Positions 1 through 7,881 of a stretch of 44,209 nt of DNA are shown piece by piece; the first letter of the stretch is position 1; each line of letters starts with the position of its first letter. Source of the DNA: Desulfuromonas sp. (GTDB taxonomy: Bacteria > Desulfobacterota > Desulfuromonadia > Desulfuromonadales > SZUA-401); assembly GCA_002869605.1 (NCBI GenBank), contig PKUI01000133.1, positions 1 through 44,209 of the forward strand, read 5' to 3'. Position numbers and translations under genes: made by a program. A model generated the notes under the pieces. That model was given only the letters and a program-made list of their open reading frames with translations. It made no database searches and was not told where the DNA came from.

Positions 1-91
1 ACACCTGTTCCCATCCCGAACACAGAAGTTAAGCCCTACTGCGCCGATGATACTGCATGGGAAACTATGTGGGAAAGTAGGTCGCCGCCGG
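1..91 (+). rRNA. rrf: 5S ribosomal RNA, 3' part
   Basis: The window opens inside a 5S rRNA. The segment CCATCCCGAACACAGAAGTT at 11-30 is the conserved loop B/helix III region of bacterial 5S, and the complementary hairpin CATGGGAAACTATG at 56-69 fits helices IV/V. The 3' end is placed near 91 by the pairing-strand remnant GGTCGCCGCCGG; the exact end cannot be fixed because the 5' strand of helix I is outside the window. About 30 nt of the 5' part are missing. It implies a complete rRNA operon to the left. Confidence 0.93.
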
Positions 92-100
92 AATTTATTC

Positions 101-132
101 AAAAGGCCCGTCTCTTGCGAGACGGGCCTTTT
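101..132. terminator. Bidirectional Rho-independent terminator (rRNA operon / ntrX)
   Basis: A perfect 14-bp stem AAAAGGCCCGTCTC (101-114) / GAGACGGGCCTTTT (119-132) with loop TTGC is followed by more T on the plus strand and by TTTTGAATAA-type sequence on the minus strand. It lies 9 nt after the 5S RNA and 28 nt beyond the stop codon of the convergent ntrX gene, so it can end both transcripts. Confidence 0.92.
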
Positions 133-159
133 TTGTTTGTCCAATTCAAGTGTCGTGGG

Positions 160-1527
160 TTAGTTCTTCTCCAACTCAATCCCCAGCGACTTAATCTTGC
201 GGTGCAGATTCGAGCGTTCCAGTTCGATGACTTCGGCCGTTCGTGAGACATTCCAGTCGTTTTCTCCCAGACGGGCCCGTAGATAGTCTTTCTCAAATAG
301 CTCACGCGCCTCGCGGTAGGGGACCTGAAACATTTCGCTGCTTGTACAGGGTGACGACGTTCCCTCTGGGCGCCCCATAATCGGCGGTAAACGTTCGGGA
401 GTGATGATTTCGCCCGGCACCATGATCACCAGGCGTTCAATGATATTTTTTAATTCGCGGACGTTCCCCGGCCAGTTGTAGTCCTGAAAGATGCTCATCG
501 CTTCGGGTGAAAACTGTTTGGTCGCGCGCGCTTCCTGATGGCAGAAAAACTTGAGGAAGTGTCCTACCAGCAACGGAATATCCTCACGCCTGTCCCGCAG
601 GGGAGGGACCACCAGCGGGAGTACGTTAAGCCTGTAAAACAGGTCTTCCCGGAAGCGACCTTCGCGTATCTCCTCTTCCAGGTCTTTGTTGGTGGCCGCA
701 ATGACCCGGACATCGACTTCAATGGTGCGACTGCCCCCCACGCGTTCGAATTTACGCTCCTGCAGGATTCGCAGCACCTTGGCCTGGGTCTTCAGGCTCA
801 TATCGCCGATTTCATCGAGGAACAGAGTCCCTTCATGGGCCATGTCGAACTTGCCACGACGTTGCGCTGTCGCTCCGGTAAATGAACCCTTCTCGTGTCC
901 GAAAAGCTCGGACTCGATAAGCTCTTCAGGGATGGCGGCGCAGTTGACCTCGACAAACGGATTGTCGCGGCGCTGTGAATTCAGATGAATCGAACGGGCC
1001 ACCAGTTCCTTGCCGGTTCCGTTTTCCCCGGTGATCAGCACCCACCCGGAGGTTGGGGCAGCCGTATCGATTTGCTCTTTGAGGGCCGCAATCGGAGTGC
1101 TGGTCCCGATCATTTCGTGGTCTTTGGCAATCTGTTGCTTGAGATTGCGGTTTTCTTCGACCAGTTGACCGATCTTCAGGGCATTCTGAACACAGAGCAG
1201 GACTTTTTCCAGGGAGAGCGGTTTCTCGATAAAATCATAAGCTCCCAGGCGCGTTGCACGCACCGCAGTATCGATTGTTGCGTGTCCGCTCATCATGATG
1301 ACCAGTTGCTCGGGGCGTATCTCGCGGATACGGCGCAGGGTCTCAATGCCATCAATGCCGCTCATCCAGATGTCGAGCAGCACCAGATCGGGGGATTCAT
1401 CTCGGCAGAGTTCTAGCCCCTCTTCACCACTGGTGGCACAAAGCGTGTGAAATCCTTCGTCGTGCAGAATGCCGGTGAGGCTTTCGCGAATACTTTCCTC
1501 GTCATCAACGATCAGAACATTTTTCAT
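160..1527 (-). CDS. ntrX: NtrX-like sigma-54-dependent response regulator
   Basis: A 455-residue activator of the NtrC family. Receiver domain residues 1-120 with acidic pair D8/D9, phosphoacceptor D52 (LVLLDIW) and K102. AAA+ domain about 140-370 with Walker A GENGTGKE (167-174), sigma-54 contact loop GSFTGA (214-219; Ser replaces the usual first Ala) and Walker B TLFLDEIGD (234-242). A Fis-type helix-turn-helix occupies about 425-450 (NVSRTAEVI...RSNLHRKI). It lies 14 nt downstream of the NtrY-like kinase gene, with an AAGG ribosome site 7 nt before ATG. By family knowledge it would activate sigma-54 promoters after phosphorylation by that kinase. In this order of bacteria such pairs control nitrogen, envelope or respiratory genes, and the sequence does not say which. 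The NtrX name rests on the pairing; the family call is firm. Confidence 0.9.
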   Translation of the reverse strand: MKNVLIVDDEESIRESLTGILHDEGFHTLCATSGEEGLELCRDESPDLVLLDIWMSGIDGIETLRRIREIRPEQLVIMMSGHATIDTAVRATRLGAYDFIEKPLSLEKVLLCVQNALKIGQLVEENRNLKQQIAKDHEMIGTSTPIAALKEQIDTAAPTSGWVLITGENGTGKELVARSIHLNSQRRDNPFVEVNCAAIPEELIESELFGHEKGSFTGATAQRRGKFDMAHEGTLFLDEIGDMSLKTQAKVLRILQERKFERVGGSRTIEVDVRVIAATNKDLEEEIREGRFREDLFYRLNVLPLVVPPLRDRREDIPLLVGHFLKFFCHQEARATKQFSPEAMSIFQDYNWPGNVRELKNIIERLVIMVPGEIITPERLPPIMGRPEGTSSPCTSSEMFQVPYREARELFEKDYLRARLGENDWNVSRTAEVIELERSNLHRKIKSLGIELEKN

Positions 1528-1541
1528 AGGTAACCTTGTGT

Positions 1542-3821
1542 TTAGTCCTGTTTGCCGCTTGTGGCCGGAGAGTCCTGAACGGGAAGCTCAACAACGAAAC
1601 GTGTCCCGTGCGGGTGGTTGTCACGAATCCGGATGTAGCCGTTATGGTCGGATATAATCGTCGAGACGATCGTCAGGCCAAGTCCGGTACCGGTTTTTTT
1701 GGTTGAGAAGTAAGGTTCGAAGAGGCGTGGTTTGTCCTGTGCCGGGATGCCACAGCCGTTGTCACTGATGATGAGAGTGACAATTTTGAGAGTCGGGTTG
1801 AACTCTGTCGAGAGTTGAATGTGGCCTGTTTCTGGAGAGACTGCCGATACGGCATTCTCAAGCAGATTGATGACCACCCGTTTGATCTGTTCGCGGTCGA
1901 AGTTGAAAACAGGGACGTTTTCCCCTGCAATAAAGTCGAAGCCGATCGGACGGTGCCCCTCGGCATAAAGCACCAGCGTTTCGCTGACCAAGTCGTTGAG
2001 AAGGTTGGGAGCCGGGTGGCTGGCCGGTAGTCGTGCAAAATTGGAGAACTCGTTGACCATCTCCTTGAGTTCATCGACCTGTTGAATAATCATTTGCGTA
2101 CAATCGTCAAATACTGTGTCGTCCTCCGAAAAGGTTTGCAGGTAGCGTCTGCGCAGACGCTGGGCTGAGAGCTGAATTGGCGTCAGCGGGTTTTTTATTT
2201 CGTGAGCGATACGTCGCGCTACCTCACGCCAGGCCGCCATGCGCTGTGCCTTGACAATCTGGGTCAGGTCGTCAAAGACCACAACCGTACCCATGAATTC
2301 GTGGTTTTCGTCGCGCAGGGTAGTGACATTGATCAACAGGGTGACCTTTTGTTCCTGAATTTCGATGGTAACCTGACGGCTTATAGAGTCCCGTTCGGAG
2401 CTGGTCAACTCGTTGAGAAAGTCGCGGATGATTGGCAAATGCCTGGAATCGACGACTTCACGGAAATTGCATCCGAGCATTATCGAACCGCTGATCTTGA
2501 GCAGTTTTTCTGCGGATTTATTGATGGTGGTGAGATGCCCGTCTCGATCCACAGAAATGACCCACGCGGTTACATTACGCAGGACGATTTCCATATAGCG
2601 CCGACGCTGATCGAGCTCCAGGTTGGATGATTGCAGTTCGCGGTTGGCGGCGGTTAGTTCTGCGCGACTACGGCGCAAATCCGCCGTCATGCGGTTGAAC
2701 GCCGCTACCAGGGTGCCTACTTCGTCTTCGCTGCGTAGGTCGATCTCGACATCGAGGTCGCCGTCGGCAATCCTCTCGGTCGCCTGAGCGAGTTCCTGGA
2801 TCGGGACCGTAATCCCACGTGCGAGGTGAAATCCAAACCAGGTAGCTAGGAAGATGATCACCAGGGCAATCAGAAGCAAAACGATGATATAGCCTTTTTG
2901 GATCTGGCTTTTGAAGGTCTTGGTGTTCTTGTACTGTGTGAAAGAGTCGGATATCTCCTTCATCTTGTTGACCAGCGAATAAGGGACGTAGTAGTTGACC
3001 ACCACCACGCCGACCACGTCGTTGGGGTTCCAGTTGGAGTAGATCGGAACGAAGCCACGGATCAGGTCGGCGCGCCCGATCGGGGTGACGTGCGAGAAGC
3101 GTTTGCCGAGCAGTGATTCCTTGAGCAGCTCTGAACCAGGGTCCGTAAAGTCGGCAGCGGGAACCTGTGGATTTGATTCGCGTACCAGCTCTTCAAACGT
3201 CGAAGAAAAAATCTCGACCACACCCAGATTGTATTCCTGCTGTTTGCCCCGGATAACCTCTTGAAGCGAGCTGAGGTTGTTTTCGTTGAGCAGTTTCTCG
3301 TTCTTGATAATGGATGCAATCTGATCGGCGTAGTAAAGGGCGTTGGTGGCGGAGTTTTTATAGTAGGTTTTCGCCACCTCGAGAGATTCTTCGAGGGAGT
3401 TTTCGATCTGGGAGTTGAACCAGTTTTCAATCGTGTTGGTAATGAAGCCGGCCGAGACAAGAAACAGCAGCATGGTCGGTACCAGCGACAGGGCGACAAA
3501 CGCAACGACCAGCTTGCTACGCAAGCGTGCTCCCGGGATCTTTCTCCTGCGTTCAAGAATCAGTTTGAAGAGGTTTCTGAAAACCAGGAACAGGAACAGG
3601 ATGATCAACAGGATGTTGATATTGATAATGGCCAGCACCAGGATGCTGTTGACCACAGGGAGCTGTGAGGTGAGATCGTAGACCTGACTCTCGAATCGGG
3701 TCAATATCACCACTAGGATGATACTGCCGAGAATCAGGGCCCATTCGCGTCGGCGCTTACTGTTTTCTCGGCGATTCGACGTTGGCGGTGTCTGGTTATC
3801 TGGAGGTGGTTGTTCTGCCAT
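1542..3821 (-). CDS. ntrY: NtrY-like membrane sensor histidine kinase
   Basis: A 759-residue membrane sensor kinase. Three hydrophobic segments near the N-terminus (about 27-43, 57-82, 104-128), an extracytoplasmic region of about 180 residues, and a fourth membrane segment at 310-330. Then HAMP (332-385), PAS (about 405-525), the phosphoacceptor H540 in RRIAHEIKNPLTP, and an HATPase domain to the end with the GTGLGL nucleotide lid. This is the domain order of NtrY. The ATG at 3821 is preferred over an in-frame start 25 codons upstream because AAGGAGC sits 7 nt before it and the extra residues look non-coding. The partner regulator follows directly, so the two form a two-component operon. The lpxC terminator upstream separates it from lpxC. 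The signal sensed is unknown. Confidence 0.9.
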   Translation of the reverse strand: MAEQPPPDNQTPPTSNRRENSKRRREWALILGSIILVVILTRFESQVYDLTSQLPVVNSILVLAIININILLIILFLFLVFRNLFKLILERRRKIPGARLRSKLVVAFVALSLVPTMLLFLVSAGFITNTIENWFNSQIENSLEESLEVAKTYYKNSATNALYYADQIASIIKNEKLLNENNLSSLQEVIRGKQQEYNLGVVEIFSSTFEELVRESNPQVPAADFTDPGSELLKESLLGKRFSHVTPIGRADLIRGFVPIYSNWNPNDVVGVVVVNYYVPYSLVNKMKEISDSFTQYKNTKTFKSQIQKGYIIVLLLIALVIIFLATWFGFHLARGITVPIQELAQATERIADGDLDVEIDLRSEDEVGTLVAAFNRMTADLRRSRAELTAANRELQSSNLELDQRRRYMEIVLRNVTAWVISVDRDGHLTTINKSAEKLLKISGSIMLGCNFREVVDSRHLPIIRDFLNELTSSERDSISRQVTIEIQEQKVTLLINVTTLRDENHEFMGTVVVFDDLTQIVKAQRMAAWREVARRIAHEIKNPLTPIQLSAQRLRRRYLQTFSEDDTVFDDCTQMIIQQVDELKEMVNEFSNFARLPASHPAPNLLNDLVSETLVLYAEGHRPIGFDFIAGENVPVFNFDREQIKRVVINLLENAVSAVSPETGHIQLSTEFNPTLKIVTLIISDNGCGIPAQDKPRLFEPYFSTKKTGTGLGLTIVSTIISDHNGYIRIRDNHPHGTRFVVELPVQDSPATSGKQD

Positions 3822-3894
3822 CGTAGCTCCTTGGGACGTGCCCATGGATTCTAGGTCAAAACAGGGTTGGAAACAAGCGCTACCATGTCGGGAC

Positions 3895-3922
3895 AAAAAA
3901 GGCAGCCTGGTAACAGGCTGCC
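3895..3922 (-). terminator. Rho-independent terminator after lpxC
   Basis: Read on the minus strand: stem GGCAGCCTG / CAGGCTGCC (9 bp, loop of 4) followed by a run of six T (plus-strand A at 3895-3900). It lies 26 nt past the lpxC stop codon and upstream of ntrY, so the two units are transcribed separately. Confidence 0.87.
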
Positions 3923-3948
3923 TGGATGCTACTTAGCAGATAGGGACG

Positions 3949-4878
3949 TTACGCCTCGCTCGCAACCGGTTTGCTGACGAAGTTCGGAGCCCCATGACGC
4001 AGCGCTTCGGAGAGGTCTTCCTCGGTGAACTCGACAAGTTTCCAGCAGTCGGGCGAAGCAAGGATTTGCTCAACCATCTGGTGGTTGATGTCGTGTCCGG
4101 CCTTATAGGCCTTGATGTGACCGAGGATCGGGTAGCCGACCAGACTGAAGTCGCCGACGGCATCAAGAATCTTGTGGCGCACGAACTCATCGTTGTAGCG
4201 TAGCCCTTCCTCATTGAGGATGCGGTCTTTGCCGATAACCACAGCGTTATCCAGGGATCCACCACGGGCCAGACCGTTGGCCTTGAGATACTCGACCTCA
4301 TGTTCGAAACCGAAGGTGCGGGCGCGGGCGATATCCTGACAGAAACTCTCCCAGGAGAGCTTGACGCTCCGGTTCTGCAGGGAAATACAGGGGTGGTCGA
4401 AGGCGATGTCGAAAGTGATGCGGAAAAAGCGCGACGGAACCACAGTGACGCGTTTCTCTCCGTCGACCAGGGTCATCGGCTTGCGAACAGCAAGGAACTT
4501 GCGTGTGCGATCAAGGGAGCGCAGTCCTGCTTCACGCAAGACCTTGATAAAGGGTTCTGCACTGCCGTCCATGATCGGTACTTCAGGACCATCGATGTCG
4601 ACATGCAGGTTGTCAATGCCATACGAAGCGAGGCTGGCCATGAAGTGTTCGATGGTCGATACCGTCAAGTCCTGCTTACCGATGACCGTTGCCATGCGGG
4701 TGTCAACAACGTTGGCAGACACTGCGGGGATCGAAACACAGCGCTCACCTTCGGTGCGATGGAAGACAATGCCGGTTCCTGCTGCTGCAGGACGCAGGTG
4801 CATGGTGATGGTCTTCCCGGTGTGGAGCCCGATCCCGGAAATGGTGGCAGGTTTATCGATGGTGCATTGAAAAATCAT
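3949..4878 (-). CDS. lpxC: UDP-3-O-acyl-N-acetylglucosamine deacetylase
   Basis: LpxC, 309 residues, the normal family length. This zinc amidase removes the N-acetyl group from UDP-3-O-acyl-GlcNAc, the committed step of lipid A synthesis, in the cytosol. Zinc ligands H78 (STIEHFMAS), H235 and D239 (RHKILDAVGD) and catalytic H262 (KAGHDINHQ) are present, as is SGIGLHTGK near the N-terminus. The ATG at 4878 (MIFQ) is chosen: it is the usual LpxC start and has AAGGAAG upstream, whereas a longer in-frame ORF of 23 more residues has no family match. It is monocistronic between a 186-nt gap and its own terminator, and confirms an LPS-bearing outer membrane. Confidence 0.97.
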   Translation of the reverse strand: MIFQCTIDKPATISGIGLHTGKTITMHLRPAAAGTGIVFHRTEGERCVSIPAVSANVVDTRMATVIGKQDLTVSTIEHFMASLASYGIDNLHVDIDGPEVPIMDGSAEPFIKVLREAGLRSLDRTRKFLAVRKPMTLVDGEKRVTVVPSRFFRITFDIAFDHPCISLQNRSVKLSWESFCQDIARARTFGFEHEVEYLKANGLARGGSLDNAVVIGKDRILNEEGLRYNDEFVRHKILDAVGDFSLVGYPILGHIKAYKAGHDINHQMVEQILASPDCWKLVEFTEEDLSEALRHGAPNFVSKPVASEA

Positions 4879-5064
4879 GACGTAGCCTTCCTTGCGGAGT
4901 TCGTGCGTATTGACACGCGACCAAATGAAATGCAAAGCGCGTGCCATTAATTATATGCACCTAAGGCCTCGAAATGACATGTATTTGTTGTGAGTGTTGT
5001 TTTTTTGTGGTGGGTTGTGTTGCAGGTTTGCATGGGTGTTGTGGTGCGGATACCACACTACATA

Positions 5065-6756
5065 CTACAGTCTTCCCGAACGCAGTATGGCAATGGCTAG
5101 CCAAAGACCGAGGAACGCGGCAAAAGAATAGCCGAGAATTCCCAGGGCCGGAAAGCCGAACAGTTGTGGGCCTTTGTCGGTTTGCATAATCAGCGAAGAA
5201 CCAACGACCAAGGCGGAGATGATCAACGAGAAGGAGATGCGGTTGCTTGACTTGTCGAGGTCGGCGATCAGCCGTTCAAGTCCACGGTGTTCGAGGTCGA
5301 TCTTGATCTTGTTGCGGTTAAGGCGGTTGAGGAACTCTTTGAGATCACGCGGTAGGCTGCGTGCCAGATTGCCGTAAGCGTTGGCCATAAGCCCAAGCTG
5401 TTTGGCCATGTTCGGTGGGCTCATCCGCTGGCGGATCAGGCGCTCCATGAAAGGGCGCAGGCTGCCGAACATGTTAAAGTCGGGGTCAAGCTGTCGGCCG
5501 ATCCCTTCGATAGTGACCAGCGCCTTGGCCAGAAGCATCAAGTCGGCCGGGAAGCGGATCCGGTAGGTGTTGAGGATTTCAACAAAGTCACTCAGGAGCG
5601 AGCCGACACGAATTTCCTGAAGCGGCAGCTCGTAATAGTCGGCGAGGAATTCACCGAGGTCACGACGCAGTGCCCGCATGTTGCTTTCGTCGCTCAGTTC
5701 TCCGGAGTAGAGCAGCTGGGAGATAATCCGGTCGACGTCGCGCTCAAGGACCCCGAGGAGCAATTCGACGAGCTGGTTTTTGATTTCGTCATCGAGCCTG
5801 CCGACCATGCCGAAGTCGAGCAGGCAGATGCTGCCGTCATCATGGATGAAAAAGTTTCCCGGGTGGGGGTCGCCGTGGAATAGGCCGTACTCGAGGACCT
5901 GGCGGAGGAAGAAGTCCGCGCCCCGCCGGGCGATGTCTTTAAGGTCGAGGTCTTTTTCGCGCAACGCCTCGAGGTCGCTGACCTTGGTGCCATGCAGGTA
6001 GGCCATGGTCAGGGCCCGTTCTCCGCTCCATTCCCAGTACACAGTTGGGATGCGGATCCCGAGGTCGTCGGCAAAATTGGCCGCAAAGCGATCCGTGGTG
6101 TGTCCTTCGCGTGTAAAGTCCATCTCGCGGTGGATAGTGCGACGGAACTCCTTGACCAACTGGACCGGAGAATAATGTTCCATGCTCGGAATGTGCCGCT
6201 CGATCAGGATCGCCAGGCCGGTGAGGATGTCGATATCCGTTTCGACAACCCGTTCGATTCCCGGGCGGCGGACCTTGATAACGACCTCCTCGCCTTCTGC
6301 AAGAAGCGCCTTGTGAACCTGGGCTATTGACGCTGCGGCGAGCGGGGTTTCGTCGATCTCGGCGAAGACTTCGCTGATCGGCTGGCCGAATTCTCGTTCA
6401 AACTGCTGACTGATTTCTGCGAACGAGACTGCGGGGATCTTGTCCTGCAGCTTGCGGAATTCCTCGATGTATTCTCGCGGGATGATGTCGGGTCGTGTTG
6501 AAAGGAGTTGGCCGAGCTTGATAAAGGTGGGGCCGAGTTCCTCAATGGCAAGGCGCAGGCGCTCGGGCTGCGAGAGGCGCTCGATATCCCGTGGCGCGGT
6601 ACCGAGGGTGACGATCCGCCTCCCCAGCTCGAGGTAGTAGTTGATGTTGAGTTGTTCAACGAAATGTCCGAACCCGTACTTGATCAGGATGCCGAGGATA
6701 TCCCGATAGCGTTTCAGGGAGCGGATGTTCCGGTTGATGCGTAAAAATGTCAGCAT
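5065..6756 (-). CDS. ubiB: ABC1/AarF/UbiB-family atypical protein kinase-like protein
   Basis: A 563-residue member of the UbiB/ADCK family. Signature features: KLGQ (80-83), the alanine-rich loop AAASIAQVH (140-148) that replaces the glycine-rich loop, the VIK lysine K161, HGDPHPGN (294-301) and DFGMVGRLD (314-322). Two hydrophobic helices at the C-terminus (about 505-525 and 535-558) anchor it in the membrane. In quinone-making bacteria these ATPases assist isoprenoid quinone synthesis or lipid handling. In an organism that probably uses menaquinone the substrate is open, so the symbol names the family only. It starts 10 nt after the phasin-like gene and is probably co-transcribed with it. 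Confidence 0.9.
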   Translation of the reverse strand: MLTFLRINRNIRSLKRYRDILGILIKYGFGHFVEQLNINYYLELGRRIVTLGTAPRDIERLSQPERLRLAIEELGPTFIKLGQLLSTRPDIIPREYIEEFRKLQDKIPAVSFAEISQQFEREFGQPISEVFAEIDETPLAAASIAQVHKALLAEGEEVVIKVRRPGIERVVETDIDILTGLAILIERHIPSMEHYSPVQLVKEFRRTIHREMDFTREGHTTDRFAANFADDLGIRIPTVYWEWSGERALTMAYLHGTKVSDLEALREKDLDLKDIARRGADFFLRQVLEYGLFHGDPHPGNFFIHDDGSICLLDFGMVGRLDDEIKNQLVELLLGVLERDVDRIISQLLYSGELSDESNMRALRRDLGEFLADYYELPLQEIRVGSLLSDFVEILNTYRIRFPADLMLLAKALVTIEGIGRQLDPDFNMFGSLRPFMERLIRQRMSPPNMAKQLGLMANAYGNLARSLPRDLKEFLNRLNRNKIKIDLEHRGLERLIADLDKSSNRISFSLIISALVVGSSLIMQTDKGPQLFGFPALGILGYSFAAFLGLWLAIAILRSGRL

Positions 6757-6766
6757 GGAGCGGGCA

Positions 6767-7072
6767 TCAGCCCTTTAGAGCTTTGAGCTCTTTTTCAAGC
6801 TTGTGGATTTTTTTTGTGAGGGCCTTGAGGTCTTCGTCAGTCGCAACACCGATACGGTCACATGCTTTGCGAACCTCTTCCTGGGCTAAGTCTTCGAGTT
6901 TTTTCTGGTTGTCCTTGGCCATGGATTGCAGCTTGTCGAGCAGTTCTCTCCCTTTTTCTTCGTTCAGGTCGAGACGCGACTTCAGATCGTCGACCAGTTC
7001 CTCGGTTTTTTGCTGGGTCAGCGATAGGGCTCCCATGCCGGCTAATAAGGTTTTTTCGAGTAGTTCAATCAT
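6767..7072 (-). CDS. Phasin-like coiled-coil protein
   Basis: About 101 residues with a short hydrophobic start (IELLEKTLLAGMGALSL) and then an almost uninterrupted heptad-rich, charged helix, ending in KKIHKLEKELKALKG. This is the shape of the small phasin family proteins (COG3937-like) often found beside UbiB-type genes. The ATG at 7072 is preferred over a GTG two codons upstream because GGGAGG is at a normal distance (5 nt) only for the ATG. It precedes the UbiB-like kinase by 10 nt, and the pair recurs in related bacteria (from memory), suggesting a shared job at the membrane. A polyhydroxyalkanoate role is not implied by anything nearby. Confidence 0.72.
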   Translation of the reverse strand: MIELLEKTLLAGMGALSLTQQKTEELVDDLKSRLDLNEEKGRELLDKLQSMAKDNQKKLEDLAQEEVRKACDRIGVATDEDLKALTKKIHKLEKELKALKG

Positions 7073-7287
7073 CGCCACCTCCCTCTTATGAATTCAATGT
7101 CTTACATTAAAAAGATTAACACATAAGGAGCGTCTTGCCTACGGTTCGGGTGTTGTCCCTGCAAGAACATATGCTCATTGAAGCGAGTAGTAAGTGCTTC
7201 AGATTGCTGCACAAAGGGCGATGAAGCCGTTTTGCTTTCGATGAGGAAATCTACAGGCATCCATCGGGGCTTTCTCGCAGTGATGGT

Positions 7288-7827
7288 TCAGTTTCTCGAT
7301 TTGGGATAGTAACGGTCCATTTCCGAGTAGATACAGCCGCAATATTGCTGGCGGTAGAGCCCCATAGCCTTTGAGGTGTCGATGCCTTCCCGCCAACCTT
7401 TGCGAAAATCCTCATAGTGAAAAAGGATACCGAACTTTTCGGCAAGCTGTTCCCCGCTGCGGCGGATGGTTTCGTGGTTCTGGTAGCGAGAGTAGAGCAG
7501 TGAAGAGGAAAAGGCGTCGAAGCCGTTTTCCGCAGCATGGCGGGCAGTGCTCTCCAGCCGGGAGTAATAGCAATAGTCGCAGCGGTTTTGCGGTTCGTGG
7601 GCGACGTGTTTTAGAAAAGGAACCAGTCCATATTCGTCGATATAGACCATTGGTAGCTGGGTCTGCTCGGCGTATTCACGCATGGTCTCGAGCCGCCGGG
7701 AATATTCCTGGTATGGGTGGATGTTAGGGTTGTGGAAATACCCGGTAACGTCGTGATTCGCTTCTCGTAATACTTTGACCGGGTAGATAGCGCAATTGCC
7801 GCAGCAGGTGTGCAAGAGAGTCTTCAT
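7288..7827 (-). CDS. queH: Epoxyqueuosine reductase QueH
   Basis: 179 residues of the DUF208/QueH family, the cobalamin-independent enzyme that reduces epoxyqueuosine to queuosine in tRNA. Conserved cysteines are present: HTCCGNC near the N-terminus (C8, C9, C12), NRCDYC (C83, C86) and QYCGC (C163, C165), which hold the [4Fe-4S] cluster and an additional metal. Length is normal and the protein starts MKTLLHTCC as expected. The gene stands alone, 54 nt after the 764-residue unknown gene. About 215 nt of non-coding sequence to the phasin-like gene show no clear terminator. Confidence 0.93.
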   Translation of the reverse strand: MKTLLHTCCGNCAIYPVKVLREANHDVTGYFHNPNIHPYQEYSRRLETMREYAEQTQLPMVYIDEYGLVPFLKHVAHEPQNRCDYCYYSRLESTARHAAENGFDAFSSSLLYSRYQNHETIRRSGEQLAEKFGILFHYEDFRKGWREGIDTSKAMGLYRQQYCGCIYSEMDRYYPKSRN

Positions 7828-7881
7828 AGGGGCACGTCCAAATAGTTGATCTTGTAAGTTTATGTCAGGAGCTGTTTGATG

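Noticed and set aside
5042..5057. Small dyad GTGGT...ACCAC as a terminator for the UbiB gene
   Set aside because: Only 5 bp with no following T run; too weak.
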